A stretch of 64,000 bases of DNA from NCEH01 sp002257205. Its GTDB lineage: Bacteria > Pseudomonadota > Alphaproteobacteria > Rhizobiales > Xanthobacteraceae. A program made the position numbers and the translations under genes. Of this stretch, positions 1 through 8,803 are shown piece by piece. The notes beneath the pieces are model-generated. The model did not search any database and had not been told where the DNA came from. It worked only from the letters and a program-made list of their open reading frames with translations. Within the stretch, counting starts at the first letter, position 1, and the number at the start of each line of letters is the position of its first letter. The DNA is taken from NCBI RefSeq assembly GCF_043195105.1, contig NZ_JBAFWO010000002.1; one strand, 5' to 3'.

Positions 1-1
1 C

Positions 2-1816
2 ATGGCCGGCGCACGGGGCCTCTGGCGCGCCACCGGCATGAAGGACGGCGATTTCGGCAAGCCCATCATCGCGGTGGTGAATTCCTTCACGCAGTTCGTG
101 CCCGGCCACGTCCATCTGAAGGACCTCGGCCAGCTGGTGGCGCGCGAGATCGAGAAGGCCGGCGGCGTCGCCAAGGAGTTCAACACCATCGCGGTGGACG
201 ACGGCATCGCCATGGGCCATGACGGCATGCTCTATTCGCTGCCCTCGCGCGAAATCATCGCCGATAGCGTCGAGTATATGGTGAACGCCCATTGCGCCGA
301 CGCCATGGTCTGCATCTCCAATTGCGACAAGATCACCCCGGGCATGCTGATGGCCGCCATGCGCCTCAACATCCCGGTGGTGTTCGTCTCCGGCGGCCCG
401 ATGGAAGCCGGCAAGGTGATCCTCTCCACCGGCGAGAAGAAGTCGGTCGACCTCATCGACGCCATGGTCTACGCGGCGGACGAGCGTGTCTCCGACGAGG
501 ACGTGAAGGTGATGGAGCGCTCGGCGTGCCCCACCTGCGGCTCCTGCTCCGGCATGTTCACCGCAAATTCCATGAACTGCCTCACCGAAGCGCTGGGCCT
601 GGCGCTGCCGGGCAACGGCTCCGTGCTCGCCACCCATTCGGACCGCGAGCGCCTGTTCGTGGAAGCCGGTCATCTCATCGTCGATCTCGCACGCCGCTAT
701 TACGAGCAGGAGGACGCCGGCGTCCTGCCGCGCAACATCGCCACCTTCAAGGCGTTCGAAAACGCCATGACGCTGGACATCTCCATGGGCGGTTCCACCA
801 ACACGGTGCTGCATCTGCTCGCCGCCGCCAATGAAGGCGAGGTGCCCTTTACCATGGCCGACATCGACCGCCTCTCGCGCGGCGTTCCGGTGCTGTGCAA
901 GGTGGCCCCGGCGGTCGCAAATATCCATGTGGAGGACGTGCACCGCGCCGGCGGCATCATGGCCATTCTCGGCGAACTGGATCGTGCCGGCCTGATCCAC
1001 GCCGACCAGGCGACCGTGCATGCCCCGACCCTGGGCGATGCCTTGGACCGCTGGGACGTGATGCGCACCAGCTCGGAAAGCGTGCAGACCTTCTATCGCG
1101 CGGCGCCCGGCGGCGTCCCGACGCAGGTGGCGTTCAGCCAGTCGCGGCGGTGGGATGATCTCGACATCGACCGGGAAAAGGGTGTGATCCGCAATTTCGA
1201 GCACGCCTATTCCAAGGATGGCGGCCTTGCGGTGCTCTATGGCAACATCGCGGAAGAAGGCTGCATCGTGAAGACCGCAGGCGTCGATGCCGCCTCGCTC
1301 ACCTTCTCCGGGCCGGCGCGCATCTTCGAGAGCCAGGACGCGGCGGTGGAAGTCATTCTCGCCAACGGCAAGGTTGTGGCCGGCGATATCGTGCTGATCC
1401 GCTATGAGGGGCCGCGCGGCGGTCCGGGCATGCAGGAGATGCTTTATCCGACCTCCTATCTGAAGTCGAAGGGCCTCGGGAAGGTGTGCGCGCTGGTCAC
1501 CGACGGGCGCTTCTCGGGCGGGTCCTCCGGCCTGTCCATCGGCCATGTCTCGCCGGAAGCGGCCGAGGGCGGCGCCATCGGGCTGGTCGAGGACGGCGAT
1601 GTCATCGAGATCGACATCCCCAACCGCCGCATCCATCTGGCCGTGTCGGAGGAGGTGCTCGCCCATCGCCGCGCCGCCATGGAGGCCAAGGGCGATGCGG
1701 CCTGGAAGCCGGCGGCACGCACCCGCGTCGTCTCCCAGGCGCTCCAGGCCTATGCGGCGCTCACCACCTCCGCCGCGCGCGGCGCGGTGCGCGACGTGAA
1801 GGCGCTGCGCCGCTGA
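2..1816 (+). CDS. ilvD: dihydroxy-acid dehydratase, 5' end outside window
   Basis: Catalyses dehydration of 2,3-dihydroxy-isovalerate or -methylvalerate to the 2-keto acid in valine and isoleucine synthesis, in the cytoplasm, with an Fe-S cluster. The 604 visible residues match IlvD from end to end, with the cluster motifs SNCDKITPGM and CPTCGSCSGMFTANSMNCL and the C-terminal GRFSGGSSGLSIGHVSPEA block. The visible ATG aligns with the internal Met of the usual start region (about 14 residues in E. coli IlvD precede MAGAR), so the true start probably lies upstream of base 1 and this entry is 5'-partial. The downstream gene follows after 13 bp. Confidence 0.96.
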   Translation: MAGARGLWRATGMKDGDFGKPIIAVVNSFTQFVPGHVHLKDLGQLVAREIEKAGGVAKEFNTIAVDDGIAMGHDGMLYSLPSREIIADSVEYMVNAHCADAMVCISNCDKITPGMLMAAMRLNIPVVFVSGGPMEAGKVILSTGEKKSVDLIDAMVYAADERVSDEDVKVMERSACPTCGSCSGMFTANSMNCLTEALGLALPGNGSVLATHSDRERLFVEAGHLIVDLARRYYEQEDAGVLPRNIATFKAFENAMTLDISMGGSTNTVLHLLAAANEGEVPFTMADIDRLSRGVPVLCKVAPAVANIHVEDVHRAGGIMAILGELDRAGLIHADQATVHAPTLGDALDRWDVMRTSSESVQTFYRAAPGGVPTQVAFSQSRRWDDLDIDREKGVIRNFEHAYSKDGGLAVLYGNIAEEGCIVKTAGVDAASLTFSGPARIFESQDAAVEVILANGKVVAGDIVLIRYEGPRGGPGMQEMLYPTSYLKSKGLGKVCALVTDGRFSGGSSGLSIGHVSPEAAEGGAIGLVEDGDVIEIDIPNRRIHLAVSEEVLAHRRAAMEAKGDAAWKPAARTRVVSQALQAYAALTTSAARGAVRDVKALRR

Positions 1817-1829
1817 GCGGCGGCGCGCC

Positions 1830-2174
1830 ATGCTTCGCGCGGCTGCAGCATTTTTCGGGGCGCTCGTCGGTGTCCTGATGGGTGCTACCACCGCTTGGGG
1901 CGCGGTGGAATGCCCCGCATCCCTGGACGGTCACCCGCTGGAGCGGGTGTCCGTGTTCGACGGGCCGCCTTCGGAGATGGTGGACCTGCGCCCGGATGGG
2001 CGCGGGCGCACCGATGTGTGGGCGGACCTCGACAAGAGCGACCGCCCCACCACCCTTGTCTGCCGCTACAAAAGTGTCAGCGAGCCCGCCGCTTTCGTCC
2101 TGCCGGCGGGCACCCGCACCTGCGAGGGCGTGCGCAGGGCGGACGACACCTATCGGAGCATCGTCTGCCGCTAG
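1830..2174 (+). CDS. small secreted STY0301-like protein
   Basis: 114 residues with a clear signal peptide ending near TTAWGA. The mature part has the layout of the STY0301 family: an early CP pair, a VFDGPPSEMVDLRPD block, a central LVCRYK and a C-terminal pair of Cys (one in RTCEG, one in IVCR). Three or four conserved Cys suggest a periplasmic disulfide-bonded fold. Function of the family is not known to me. It begins 13 bp after ilvD without a strong ribosome binding site, so it may be read through from ilvD. A plain hypothetical secreted protein is the alternative. Confidence 0.72.
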   Translation: MLRAAAAFFGALVGVLMGATTAWGAVECPASLDGHPLERVSVFDGPPSEMVDLRPDGRGRTDVWADLDKSDRPTTLVCRYKSVSEPAAFVLPAGTRTCEGVRRADDTYRSIVCR

Positions 2175-2227
2175 AGCCGGATCTACCCCTAATTCAATAA
2201 ATTAGAGCGCAGGCGATGGACGTAGGC

Positions 2228-2701
2228 TCACCGGCAGGTGAGGCGCCCGTCCATATTGGCGATGTCGCGCCCGGCGCTGCACCAGCTCGCCGCCGTGGTG
2301 GCATCCACCCAGCGACCGCGCGAATCCTGGCAACTGGCCTTCAGCCAGCCGGCCACCATGCGGATGTCCCGGCAGGTGGCCATGTAGGATCCATAGGGGA
2401 TCTTTTCGCCATAACTGGAGGGTGCGGAGGGGCTGCCGAATCCAGCGGATGCGGTCTTGCAGACCAGGCTTCCATTCTGGTTCGCAATGTCGTTGCCGAG
2501 CGGACACCAGCCCGGCACCGTGCTGGCCTCGGCCCAGCCGCCATACCCATTCTGGCAGGTGGCCTTCAGCCAGCCGGCCTCTTCGCGCACATTCGTGCAG
2601 GTGGCAAGATAACTGCCCTGGCGAACCTGCGCGAGGGCCGGCCCCGCCGCGGTGGCGACGAGCAGAATGGCGGCGGAGAAAAGCCGCACAAGCATCGGCA
2701 T
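2228..2701 (-). CDS. secreted CVNH-type (cyanovirin-N homology) protein A
   Basis: Predicted exported protein of 157 residues. I chose the ATG at 2701 because AAGGA lies 8 bp upstream and the following residues (MPMLVRLFSAAILLVATAAG) form a signal peptide; a longer frame starts at 2800. The mature part holds two tandem repeats of about 55 residues, each of the form GSY-x-(A)TC...GWLKA-x-C...C...DIAN-x-(D/N)G-L-x-C, which is the two-repeat plan of cyanovirin-N homology domains; each repeat has four Cys. CVNH domains bind mannose-type glycans in characterised members; the ligand here is unknown. It is a tandem paralogue of the gene at 2888-3478. Confidence 0.75.
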   Translation of the reverse strand: MPMLVRLFSAAILLVATAAGPALAQVRQGSYLATCTNVREEAGWLKATCQNGYGGWAEASTVPGWCPLGNDIANQNGSLVCKTASAGFGSPSAPSSYGEKIPYGSYMATCRDIRMVAGWLKASCQDSRGRWVDATTAASWCSAGRDIANMDGRLTCR

Positions 2702-2785
2702 GTCTGCGTCCTTATCCAGAGCAAAGGCCGGACGGCGCCAAGACGCGCTGACCGGCGCAAGGGTGCGGCTGCGCGAGAGCACGCG

Positions 2786-2814
2786 CCGATCAGCCTGCAT
2801 CGCAAGCTGATCGG
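2786..2814. repeat. 9-bp inverted repeat with GATC core
   Basis: Arms CCGATCAGC (2786-2794) and GCTGATCGG (2806-2814) are perfect complements around an 11-nt spacer. It lies between the two CVNH genes, 85 bp upstream of the start of gene A. It may be an operator or a palindromic repeat; it shares the CTGATCGG core with the inverted repeat at 2869-2887. Confidence 0.5.
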
Positions 2815-2868
2815 ATCACGCGGTCTCTAACGAATGTTCAGAGACGGATTCACCGCCCAGGTTGTTTC

Positions 2869-2887
2869 AGCCTGATCGGATCAGGCT
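2869..2887. repeat. GATC-centred inverted repeat at the end of CVNH gene B
   Basis: AGCCTGATC (2869-2877), a single G, then GATCAGGCT (2879-2887): 9-bp arms with a 1-nt centre. It directly abuts the stop codon of the gene at 2888. The tiny loop and absence of a T tract argue against a standard terminator; a dispersed palindromic repeat or a protein site is more likely. Confidence 0.5.
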
Positions 2888-3478
2888 CTAGCGGCAGGCG
2901 AACTGCCCGTTGATGTTGGCGATGTCGCGGCCCCGGCAGAGGCTTGGGAAGATGCTGGTTTCGCGCCACCGTCCCCGTTGATCCCGGCAGAGGGCATTCA
3001 GGGTGCCTCCAGCCATGTTCACGTCGCGACAGGAGGCCAGATAGGAGCCCTGCGGCACCGGCCCCGGCCCACGGCCGCCGCCATTGTAGCCGGGCCCGGG
3101 ATTATAGCCCGGCCCAGGATTATAGCCGGGTCCAGGATTGTAACCGGGATTATAGCCGGGTCTGGGATTGTAGCCTGGATTGTAGCCAGGTCCCGGCGCG
3201 GGGCCGGGTCCGCCGCTTCTCACCCGGCAGGTGAGCGTTCCATTGGAATTGGCGATGTCGGAGCCCGGCACGCAGCCTCCCACCATGAGAAACGCCGGCA
3301 CGGAAACGCCGAGCTGGTTGCGGCAGAAGGCCGTGAGCATGCCGTTGGCGATCTTCGCCTTCTGGCAAGTGTACAGGTAGCTGCCCGGCGGCACCTGCTG
3401 GGCCTCGGCCAGGGTGGAAAAGGCCGAAAGGCTCAGAAGCCCCGCCGCGATCCCGAAAATCTTCGCGCGCACCCGCAT
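2888..3478 (-). CDS. secreted CVNH-type protein B with PGYN-repeat insert
   Basis: 196 residues with a signal peptide (MRVRAKIFGIAAGLLSLSAF, cleavage near AEAQ). Two CVNH-type repeats at about 31-85 and 142-196 carry the same pattern as gene A (GSYLYTC/GSYLASC, four Cys each, DIANSNG/DIANING). Between them sits an insert of about 50 residues made of Pro, Gly, Tyr and Asn with seven PGYN units. So the lectin-like module is split at the junction of its two repeats. The exported location and repeat structure suggest a glycan- or surface-binding role, which is inferred. It lies upstream of gene A on the same strand; a shared transcript is possible. Confidence 0.75.
   Translation of the reverse strand: MRVRAKIFGIAAGLLSLSAFSTLAEAQQVPPGSYLYTCQKAKIANGMLTAFCRNQLGVSVPAFLMVGGCVPGSDIANSNGTLTCRVRSGGPGPAPGPGYNPGYNPRPGYNPGYNPGPGYNPGPGYNPGPGYNGGGRGPGPVPQGSYLASCRDVNMAGGTLNALCRDQRGRWRETSIFPSLCRGRDIANINGQFACR
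3083..3190 (-). repeat. in-frame tandem repeat encoding PGYN units
   Basis: Imperfect 12- and 18-bp units encode PGYN and PGPGYN seven times (residues about 97-132 of the gene at 2888-3478). Unit sequences differ at third positions (GGATTATAG and GGATTGTAG variants), so the tract is not fresh slippage, but it could still vary in length between strains. Confidence 0.85.
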
Positions 3479-3825
3479 GATTCCTCACATTCCCATCAAT
3501 CGCCATGGTCGTACGTGGAAGGTCACCGGGCGGCCATCACGATACGGCCGGCCGGCGCCTTCCGCGATCGGCCTCCGCCCCCGTGCTTTTCACACTAAGA
3601 TTCGACGTCGCGACAGTGCGAAGTCCATCATTCCGATGAAATATTACACCGGCCTGACAGGGCGCTGGAAAAAGCCGGCGTCGCGCACGAATGACGCGCC
3701 CCTGTGGCGGTCCTGCCGCGCGTTAGGTTTCGCCAGAGGGGCGCGGCGACCTTGGGCCCTATTGGACGGCGGGCCCGGCGTCGGCTAGAAGCCGTCAGCT
3801 CCTGTCAATCCGAAAAGCCGCATCC
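3479..3825. other. 347-bp divergent intergenic region
   Basis: Separates the minus-strand CVNH genes from rnd on the plus strand, so it must hold both promoters. I see no match strong enough to name a promoter and no stable hairpin. The middle part (about 3590-3660, with CATTCCGATGAAATATTACACC) is more AT-rich than its surroundings, which suits a promoter region. Confidence 0.4.
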
Positions 3826-4446
3826 ATGACCATCCGCCTGCATCGCGGCGACCTGCCGGACTCGTTCCGTCCCGCCGCCACCGTCGCCATCGATACCGAG
3901 ACGCTGGGTCTCAACCCGCATCGCGACCGGCTGTGCCTGGTGCAGCTTTCCAATGGCGACGGCAGCGCCGACCTGGTGCAGATCCCCGCCGGCGCCACCG
4001 CCGCGAACGCGCCCAACCTGGTGCGCCTGCTGAGCGATCCGGCGGTGGTCAAGTTGTTCCATTTCGGCCGGTTCGACATCGCCGTGCTGAAGCATACGTT
4101 CGGCGTCACCACCACCCCGGTGTTCTGTACCAAGATCGCCTCGCGCCTCGCGCGCACCTATACCGACCGGCATGGCCTGAAGGATCTGGTGCGCGAACTG
4201 GTGGGCGTGGATCTCTCCAAGCAGCAGCAGAGTTCCGACTGGGCAGCCGCCGAACTCACGGAAGCGCAGATGGCCTATGCCGCTTCCGACGTGCTGTATC
4301 TGCACGAATGCAAGGCGAAGCTGGAGGCCATGCTGACCCGCGACGGCCGGATGGATCTGGCGCAGGCCTGCTTCACCTTTCTGCCGGCCCGCGCCGCGCT
4401 TGACCTCGCTGGCTGGGCCGAAGAGGATATTTTCGCCCATTCCTGA
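3826..4446 (+). CDS. rnd: ribonuclease D, exonuclease domain only
   Basis: 206-residue 3'-5' exonuclease of the DEDDy group. Exo I is AIDTETLGL near residue 22, Exo II lies in HFGRFDIAVL near 85, and Exo III is YAASDVLYLHE near 152. It lacks the C-terminal HRDC domains of E. coli RNase D, so it is the short alphaproteobacterial form. Role in tRNA 3' trimming or RNA decay is inferred from the family. It stands 162 bp upstream of lptC, on the same strand, as is common in Hyphomicrobiales. Confidence 0.88.
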   Translation: MTIRLHRGDLPDSFRPAATVAIDTETLGLNPHRDRLCLVQLSNGDGSADLVQIPAGATAANAPNLVRLLSDPAVVKLFHFGRFDIAVLKHTFGVTTTPVFCTKIASRLARTYTDRHGLKDLVRELVGVDLSKQQQSSDWAAAELTEAQMAYAASDVLYLHECKAKLEAMLTRDGRMDLAQACFTFLPARAALDLAGWAEEDIFAHS

Positions 4447-4608
4447 AGCCGTGTCATATCTCGCCCGCCTTGCCGGCACCCCATTGTGCCCCCATATGGG
4501 GCGCGCGAAGCGGGGGCTTTCGCGGCATCCCGGGGGGTGTGTGGCATTGCGCGCCGGTCGCTCCGGCGGGGTATGCCGTTCGTCCGCCGGCCGGTTAGAA
4601 TGCGAGAC

Positions 4609-5376
4609 ATGAGCGAACAGCCAACGCCCCACGGCCGCGTGCAGCCGCAGATCAGCACCTATGGGGCGCGCGCCCTGCCGGACTTCCGCCGCGCCCAGCG
4701 CCATAGCGCCTTCGTGCGGTTCGTGAAGCGCGCATTGCCCGTGGGGCTCATCGTCGCGCTGGCGGCGATGATCGCTTTTCCCCTGATCGCCCAGCTGGGC
4801 ATGAAGATCGACCTGCCGTTCGAAGTGGGCGCCCTGCATTTGAACGGCACGCGCCTCACCATGGAAAAGCCGAAGCTCTCCGGCTTCACCGACGACAATC
4901 GCGCTTATAGCGTCAATGCCGCCACCGCCTCGCAGGATCTGACCAACACCGACGTGCTGGACCTGACCGAGGTTTCCGCCCGCATGGAACTGGCGAACAA
5001 GGGGTGGGCCACGGTGAAATCGGCGACCGGCACGGTGGATATGAAACGGCAGTTCATCACCCTGCGCGGCGGGGTGGACCTTGCCACCAATGGCGGCTAT
5101 GCCGGATTGCTCAAGGATGCGGATGTGGACGCGAAGGCCGGCTCGCTGACAACCGACAAGCCGGTGCTGCTGACCTATATGGACGGGCGCCTTGTGGCCG
5201 ACCGCATGAAGGTGTTCGATCGCGGCACCCGCGCCTTTTTTGAAGGGAATGTGCAATTGGATTTCCGCTTGGCCAATCTGTCCAATCCCGCAGCGCCGGG
5301 GGCGCCGGCTGGCGCGTCGTCCGCTGCCATCCCCGCCATCCCTCCCGCCCCCTCTGTAGCGACCCAGAAGCGATGA
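4609..5376 (+). CDS. lptC: LPS export ABC transporter periplasmic protein LptC
   Basis: Bitopic inner-membrane protein of the Lpt machine that passes lipopolysaccharide from LptB2FG to LptA. One transmembrane segment lies near residues 38-60 (LPVGLIVALAAMIAFPLIAQ), followed by a beta-jellyroll-like periplasmic part with the VDMKRQ and LVADRM...FFEGNVQL regions seen in LptC/OstA folds. The C-terminus is a low-complexity Ala/Pro tail. I place the start at the ATG at 4609 (MSEQPTPHG); an in-frame ATG at 4600 is equally possible and a much longer frame from 4486 is not supported. The stop overlaps the start of lptA as ATGA. Confidence 0.9.
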   Translation: MSEQPTPHGRVQPQISTYGARALPDFRRAQRHSAFVRFVKRALPVGLIVALAAMIAFPLIAQLGMKIDLPFEVGALHLNGTRLTMEKPKLSGFTDDNRAYSVNAATASQDLTNTDVLDLTEVSARMELANKGWATVKSATGTVDMKRQFITLRGGVDLATNGGYAGLLKDADVDAKAGSLTTDKPVLLTYMDGRLVADRMKVFDRGTRAFFEGNVQLDFRLANLSNPAAPGAPAGASSAAIPAIPPAPSVATQKR

Positions 5377-5957
5377 TCCGCACCCGCCTCTTCGGCGTCA
5401 TTGTCGCGGCCGCGACATGCGCCGCCGCGCTGATGATGCAATCACAGATTGTGATGGCACAAGGCAGCAACGTTCCCAATGCGCTCCAGGGATTCGCCAA
5501 GAATCGCGACGAGCCGGTGCGGATCAATTCCAATACGCTCGAAGTGCGAGACAAGGAAAAGACCGCCGTGTTCGCCGGCAATGTCGTGGTCACCCAGGGC
5601 GACACGACCTTGAGAAGCCCGCAATTGCTGGTTTTCTACGATGGTTCGGCGGCGCCGGCGGACGGCCAGCCGAGCAAGTCGAACCAGATTCGCCGGCTTG
5701 AGGCGACCGGCGGGGTGGTGGTGCAGACCAAGGACCAGACCGCCACCGGCGATACCGGGGTGTTCGACGTGAAGAGCAATACTGTTACGCTGACCGGCAA
5801 GCCGGTGATCCTGACCCAGGGGCCCAATGTCATTCGTGGACAGAAGCTGACGGTCGATTTGACGACAGGCGTGTCGCGTTTCGATGGTGGGCGCGTGGAA
5901 AGCCTGATCCTGCCCGGTAGCGTCAAACAGGAAACGCCAGCTGCGCCAAAGCGTTAA
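5373..5957 (+). CDS. lptA: LPS transport periplasmic protein LptA
   Basis: 194 residues with a signal peptide (cleavage near VMAQG). The OstA fold is visible as EPVRINSNTLEVRDKEKTAV followed by FAGNVVVTQGD, then repeated strands ending with ITL-type and GPNVIRGQKLTVDL segments. LptA forms the filament bridging the periplasm between LptC and LptD. It is translationally coupled to lptC by a 4-bp overlap and is followed after 130 bp by lptB. Confidence 0.93.
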   Translation: MIRTRLFGVIVAAATCAAALMMQSQIVMAQGSNVPNALQGFAKNRDEPVRINSNTLEVRDKEKTAVFAGNVVVTQGDTTLRSPQLLVFYDGSAAPADGQPSKSNQIRRLEATGGVVVQTKDQTATGDTGVFDVKSNTVTLTGKPVILTQGPNVIRGQKLTVDLTTGVSRFDGGRVESLILPGSVKQETPAAPKR

Positions 5958-6087
5958 GAGTTTGGGGGCGAGAATATCAAGCATTTTGACGCAAGTTTCG
6001 TTCGCGGCCTGAATTTTGCATGTTGCATTGCGGCGCTGACGGGAGAAGACTAGCCGGGTCGGAGGGGCTCCGTCTCGGAGGTATCGG

Positions 6088-7086
<999 letters not shown>

Positions 7087-7153
7087 ACCGGTCGCGCCCC
7101 ATGCCTGAACAAAAGGCGCCCTGCGGCGCCCGCCGCGGCGGGGAGTGCGGCTG

Positions 7154-8698
7154 ATGGCCCTCTCGGCGCGACTGGAATTCCGGCAGAGTCAGTCGCTGGT
7201 GATGACCCCGCAGTTGATGCAAGCCATCAAGCTGCTGCAATTGTCCAACCTGGAACTGACCGCCTATGTGGAGGCGGAGCTGGAGCGCAACCCGCTGCTG
7301 GAGCGCGTGGCGGAGCCGGAAGGCGGCGCTGCCGAGCCGGAGCCGGAGGCGCCCGCCGCCGCCGCGGCCGAGGAGCGCGAGATCCCGGTTTCGGGCGACT
7401 TTTTGGACGGTGACGCCGAGCCGAGCCGCGCCAAGATGGAGAATCAGCTCGACACCGACCTCGGCAATGTCTTTCCCGACGACGTTCCCGCCGAGCGCGG
7501 CGTGGGGACGGGCACCTCCAGCGCGGTGGAATGGGGCAGCGGTGGCGGTGGCGAGCGCGGCGAGGACTACAATCCCGAAGCGTTTCTCGCCAGCGAGAGC
7601 ACGCTCGCCGACCATCTGGAGGCCCAGCTTTCGCTGGCCGAGACCGATCCGGTCCGCCGCATCATCGGCCTTAATCTCATCGGCATGATCGACGAGACCG
7701 GCTATCTGGTGGGGGATATGGCGGCGCTGGCCGAGCAGATGAAGGTTTCGCCGAAAGAGGTGGAAAGCGTGCTCCGCCTGATCCAGACCTTCGAGCCCAC
7801 CGGCGTCGGCGCGCGCACCCTGTCCGAATGCCTGGCGCTGCAATTGCGCGAGCGCAACCGCTGCGATCCGGCCATGGAGGCACTGCTCGCCAATCTCGAA
7901 CTGCTCGCGCGCCATGACCGCAACGCCCTGCGGCGCATCTGCGGGGTGGATGCGGAAGACCTGGCCGAGATGATCGGCGAGATCCGCGCGCTCGATCCCA
8001 AGCCCGGCCTGATCTTCGGCAGCGGCGTGCTGCACCCGCTGGTGCCGGACGTGTTCGTGAAGGAGGCGTCCGACGGCTCCTGGCTGGTGGAGTTGAATTC
8101 CGACACCTTGCCGCGCGTGCTGGTGAACCAGACCTATCATGCCTCCGTGGCCAAGGCGGTGCGCTCGTCCGAGGAGAAGACGTTCCTCGCGGATTGCCTG
8201 CAAAGCGCCGGCTGGCTGACGCGCTCGCTCGATCAGCGCGCCCGCACCATCCTGAAGGTGGCGAGCGAGATCGTGCGCCAGCAGGATGCCTTCCTGGTGC
8301 ACGGCGTGCGTCATCTGCGCCCGCTGAACCTGCGCACCGTGGCCGATGCCATCGGCATGCACGAATCCACGGTCTCGCGCGTGACGTCGAACAAATATAT
8401 CTCCACCCCGCGCGGCGTGCTGGAGCTGAAATTCTTCTTCTCTTCCTCCATCAACGCTTCGGGCGGGGGAGAAGCCCATTCGGCGGAGGCCGTGCGCCAC
8501 CGCATCAAGAGCCTGATCGATGCGGAAAACGCGAGCGACGTGCTCTCCGACGATACGCTGGTGCAGAAGCTGAAGACCGATGGCATCGACATCGCCCGCC
8601 GCACGGTTGCGAAATATCGCGAGAGCATGAACATCGCCTCCTCGGTCCAGCGCCGGCGTGAGAAGCAGGCGCAGCGCGAGGAGGCGTCCTACAGCTAG
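7154..8698 (+). CDS. rpoN: RNA polymerase sigma-54 factor
   Basis: Sigma factor for -24/-12 promoters that need enhancer-binding ATPases, typically for nitrogen and carbon use. Region I is the Gln/Leu-rich RQSQSLVMTPQLMQAIKLLQ at the N-terminus, followed by an acidic region II, the core-binding domain, and the C-terminal RpoN box ARRTVAKYRE. I take the ATG at 7154 because GGGGAG at 7139-7144 is well placed for it; the GTG at 7145 sits directly on that site. It follows lptB by 67 bp. In many Hyphomicrobiales hpf and ptsN come next; here a large sensor kinase follows instead. Confidence 0.96.
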   Translation: MALSARLEFRQSQSLVMTPQLMQAIKLLQLSNLELTAYVEAELERNPLLERVAEPEGGAAEPEPEAPAAAAAEEREIPVSGDFLDGDAEPSRAKMENQLDTDLGNVFPDDVPAERGVGTGTSSAVEWGSGGGGERGEDYNPEAFLASESTLADHLEAQLSLAETDPVRRIIGLNLIGMIDETGYLVGDMAALAEQMKVSPKEVESVLRLIQTFEPTGVGARTLSECLALQLRERNRCDPAMEALLANLELLARHDRNALRRICGVDAEDLAEMIGEIRALDPKPGLIFGSGVLHPLVPDVFVKEASDGSWLVELNSDTLPRVLVNQTYHASVAKAVRSSEEKTFLADCLQSAGWLTRSLDQRARTILKVASEIVRQQDAFLVHGVRHLRPLNLRTVADAIGMHESTVSRVTSNKYISTPRGVLELKFFFSSSINASGGGEAHSAEAVRHRIKSLIDAENASDVLSDDTLVQKLKTDGIDIARRTVAKYRESMNIASSVQRRREKQAQREEASYS

Positions 8699-8803
8699 GT
8701 TCGGCAGGCCGGTTGCCGCGGCTGGATCCGCGCCGCCTTGCGGCCGCGATACGCAAGACGCTCTAAGACATAAGAATGCCGCAACACGAATAAGCGCGGT
8801 TGG

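Noticed and set aside
2175..2227. AATTCAATAAATTAGAGCG as a third repeat copy
   Set aside because: Only the tail resembles the repeat family; too short to support.
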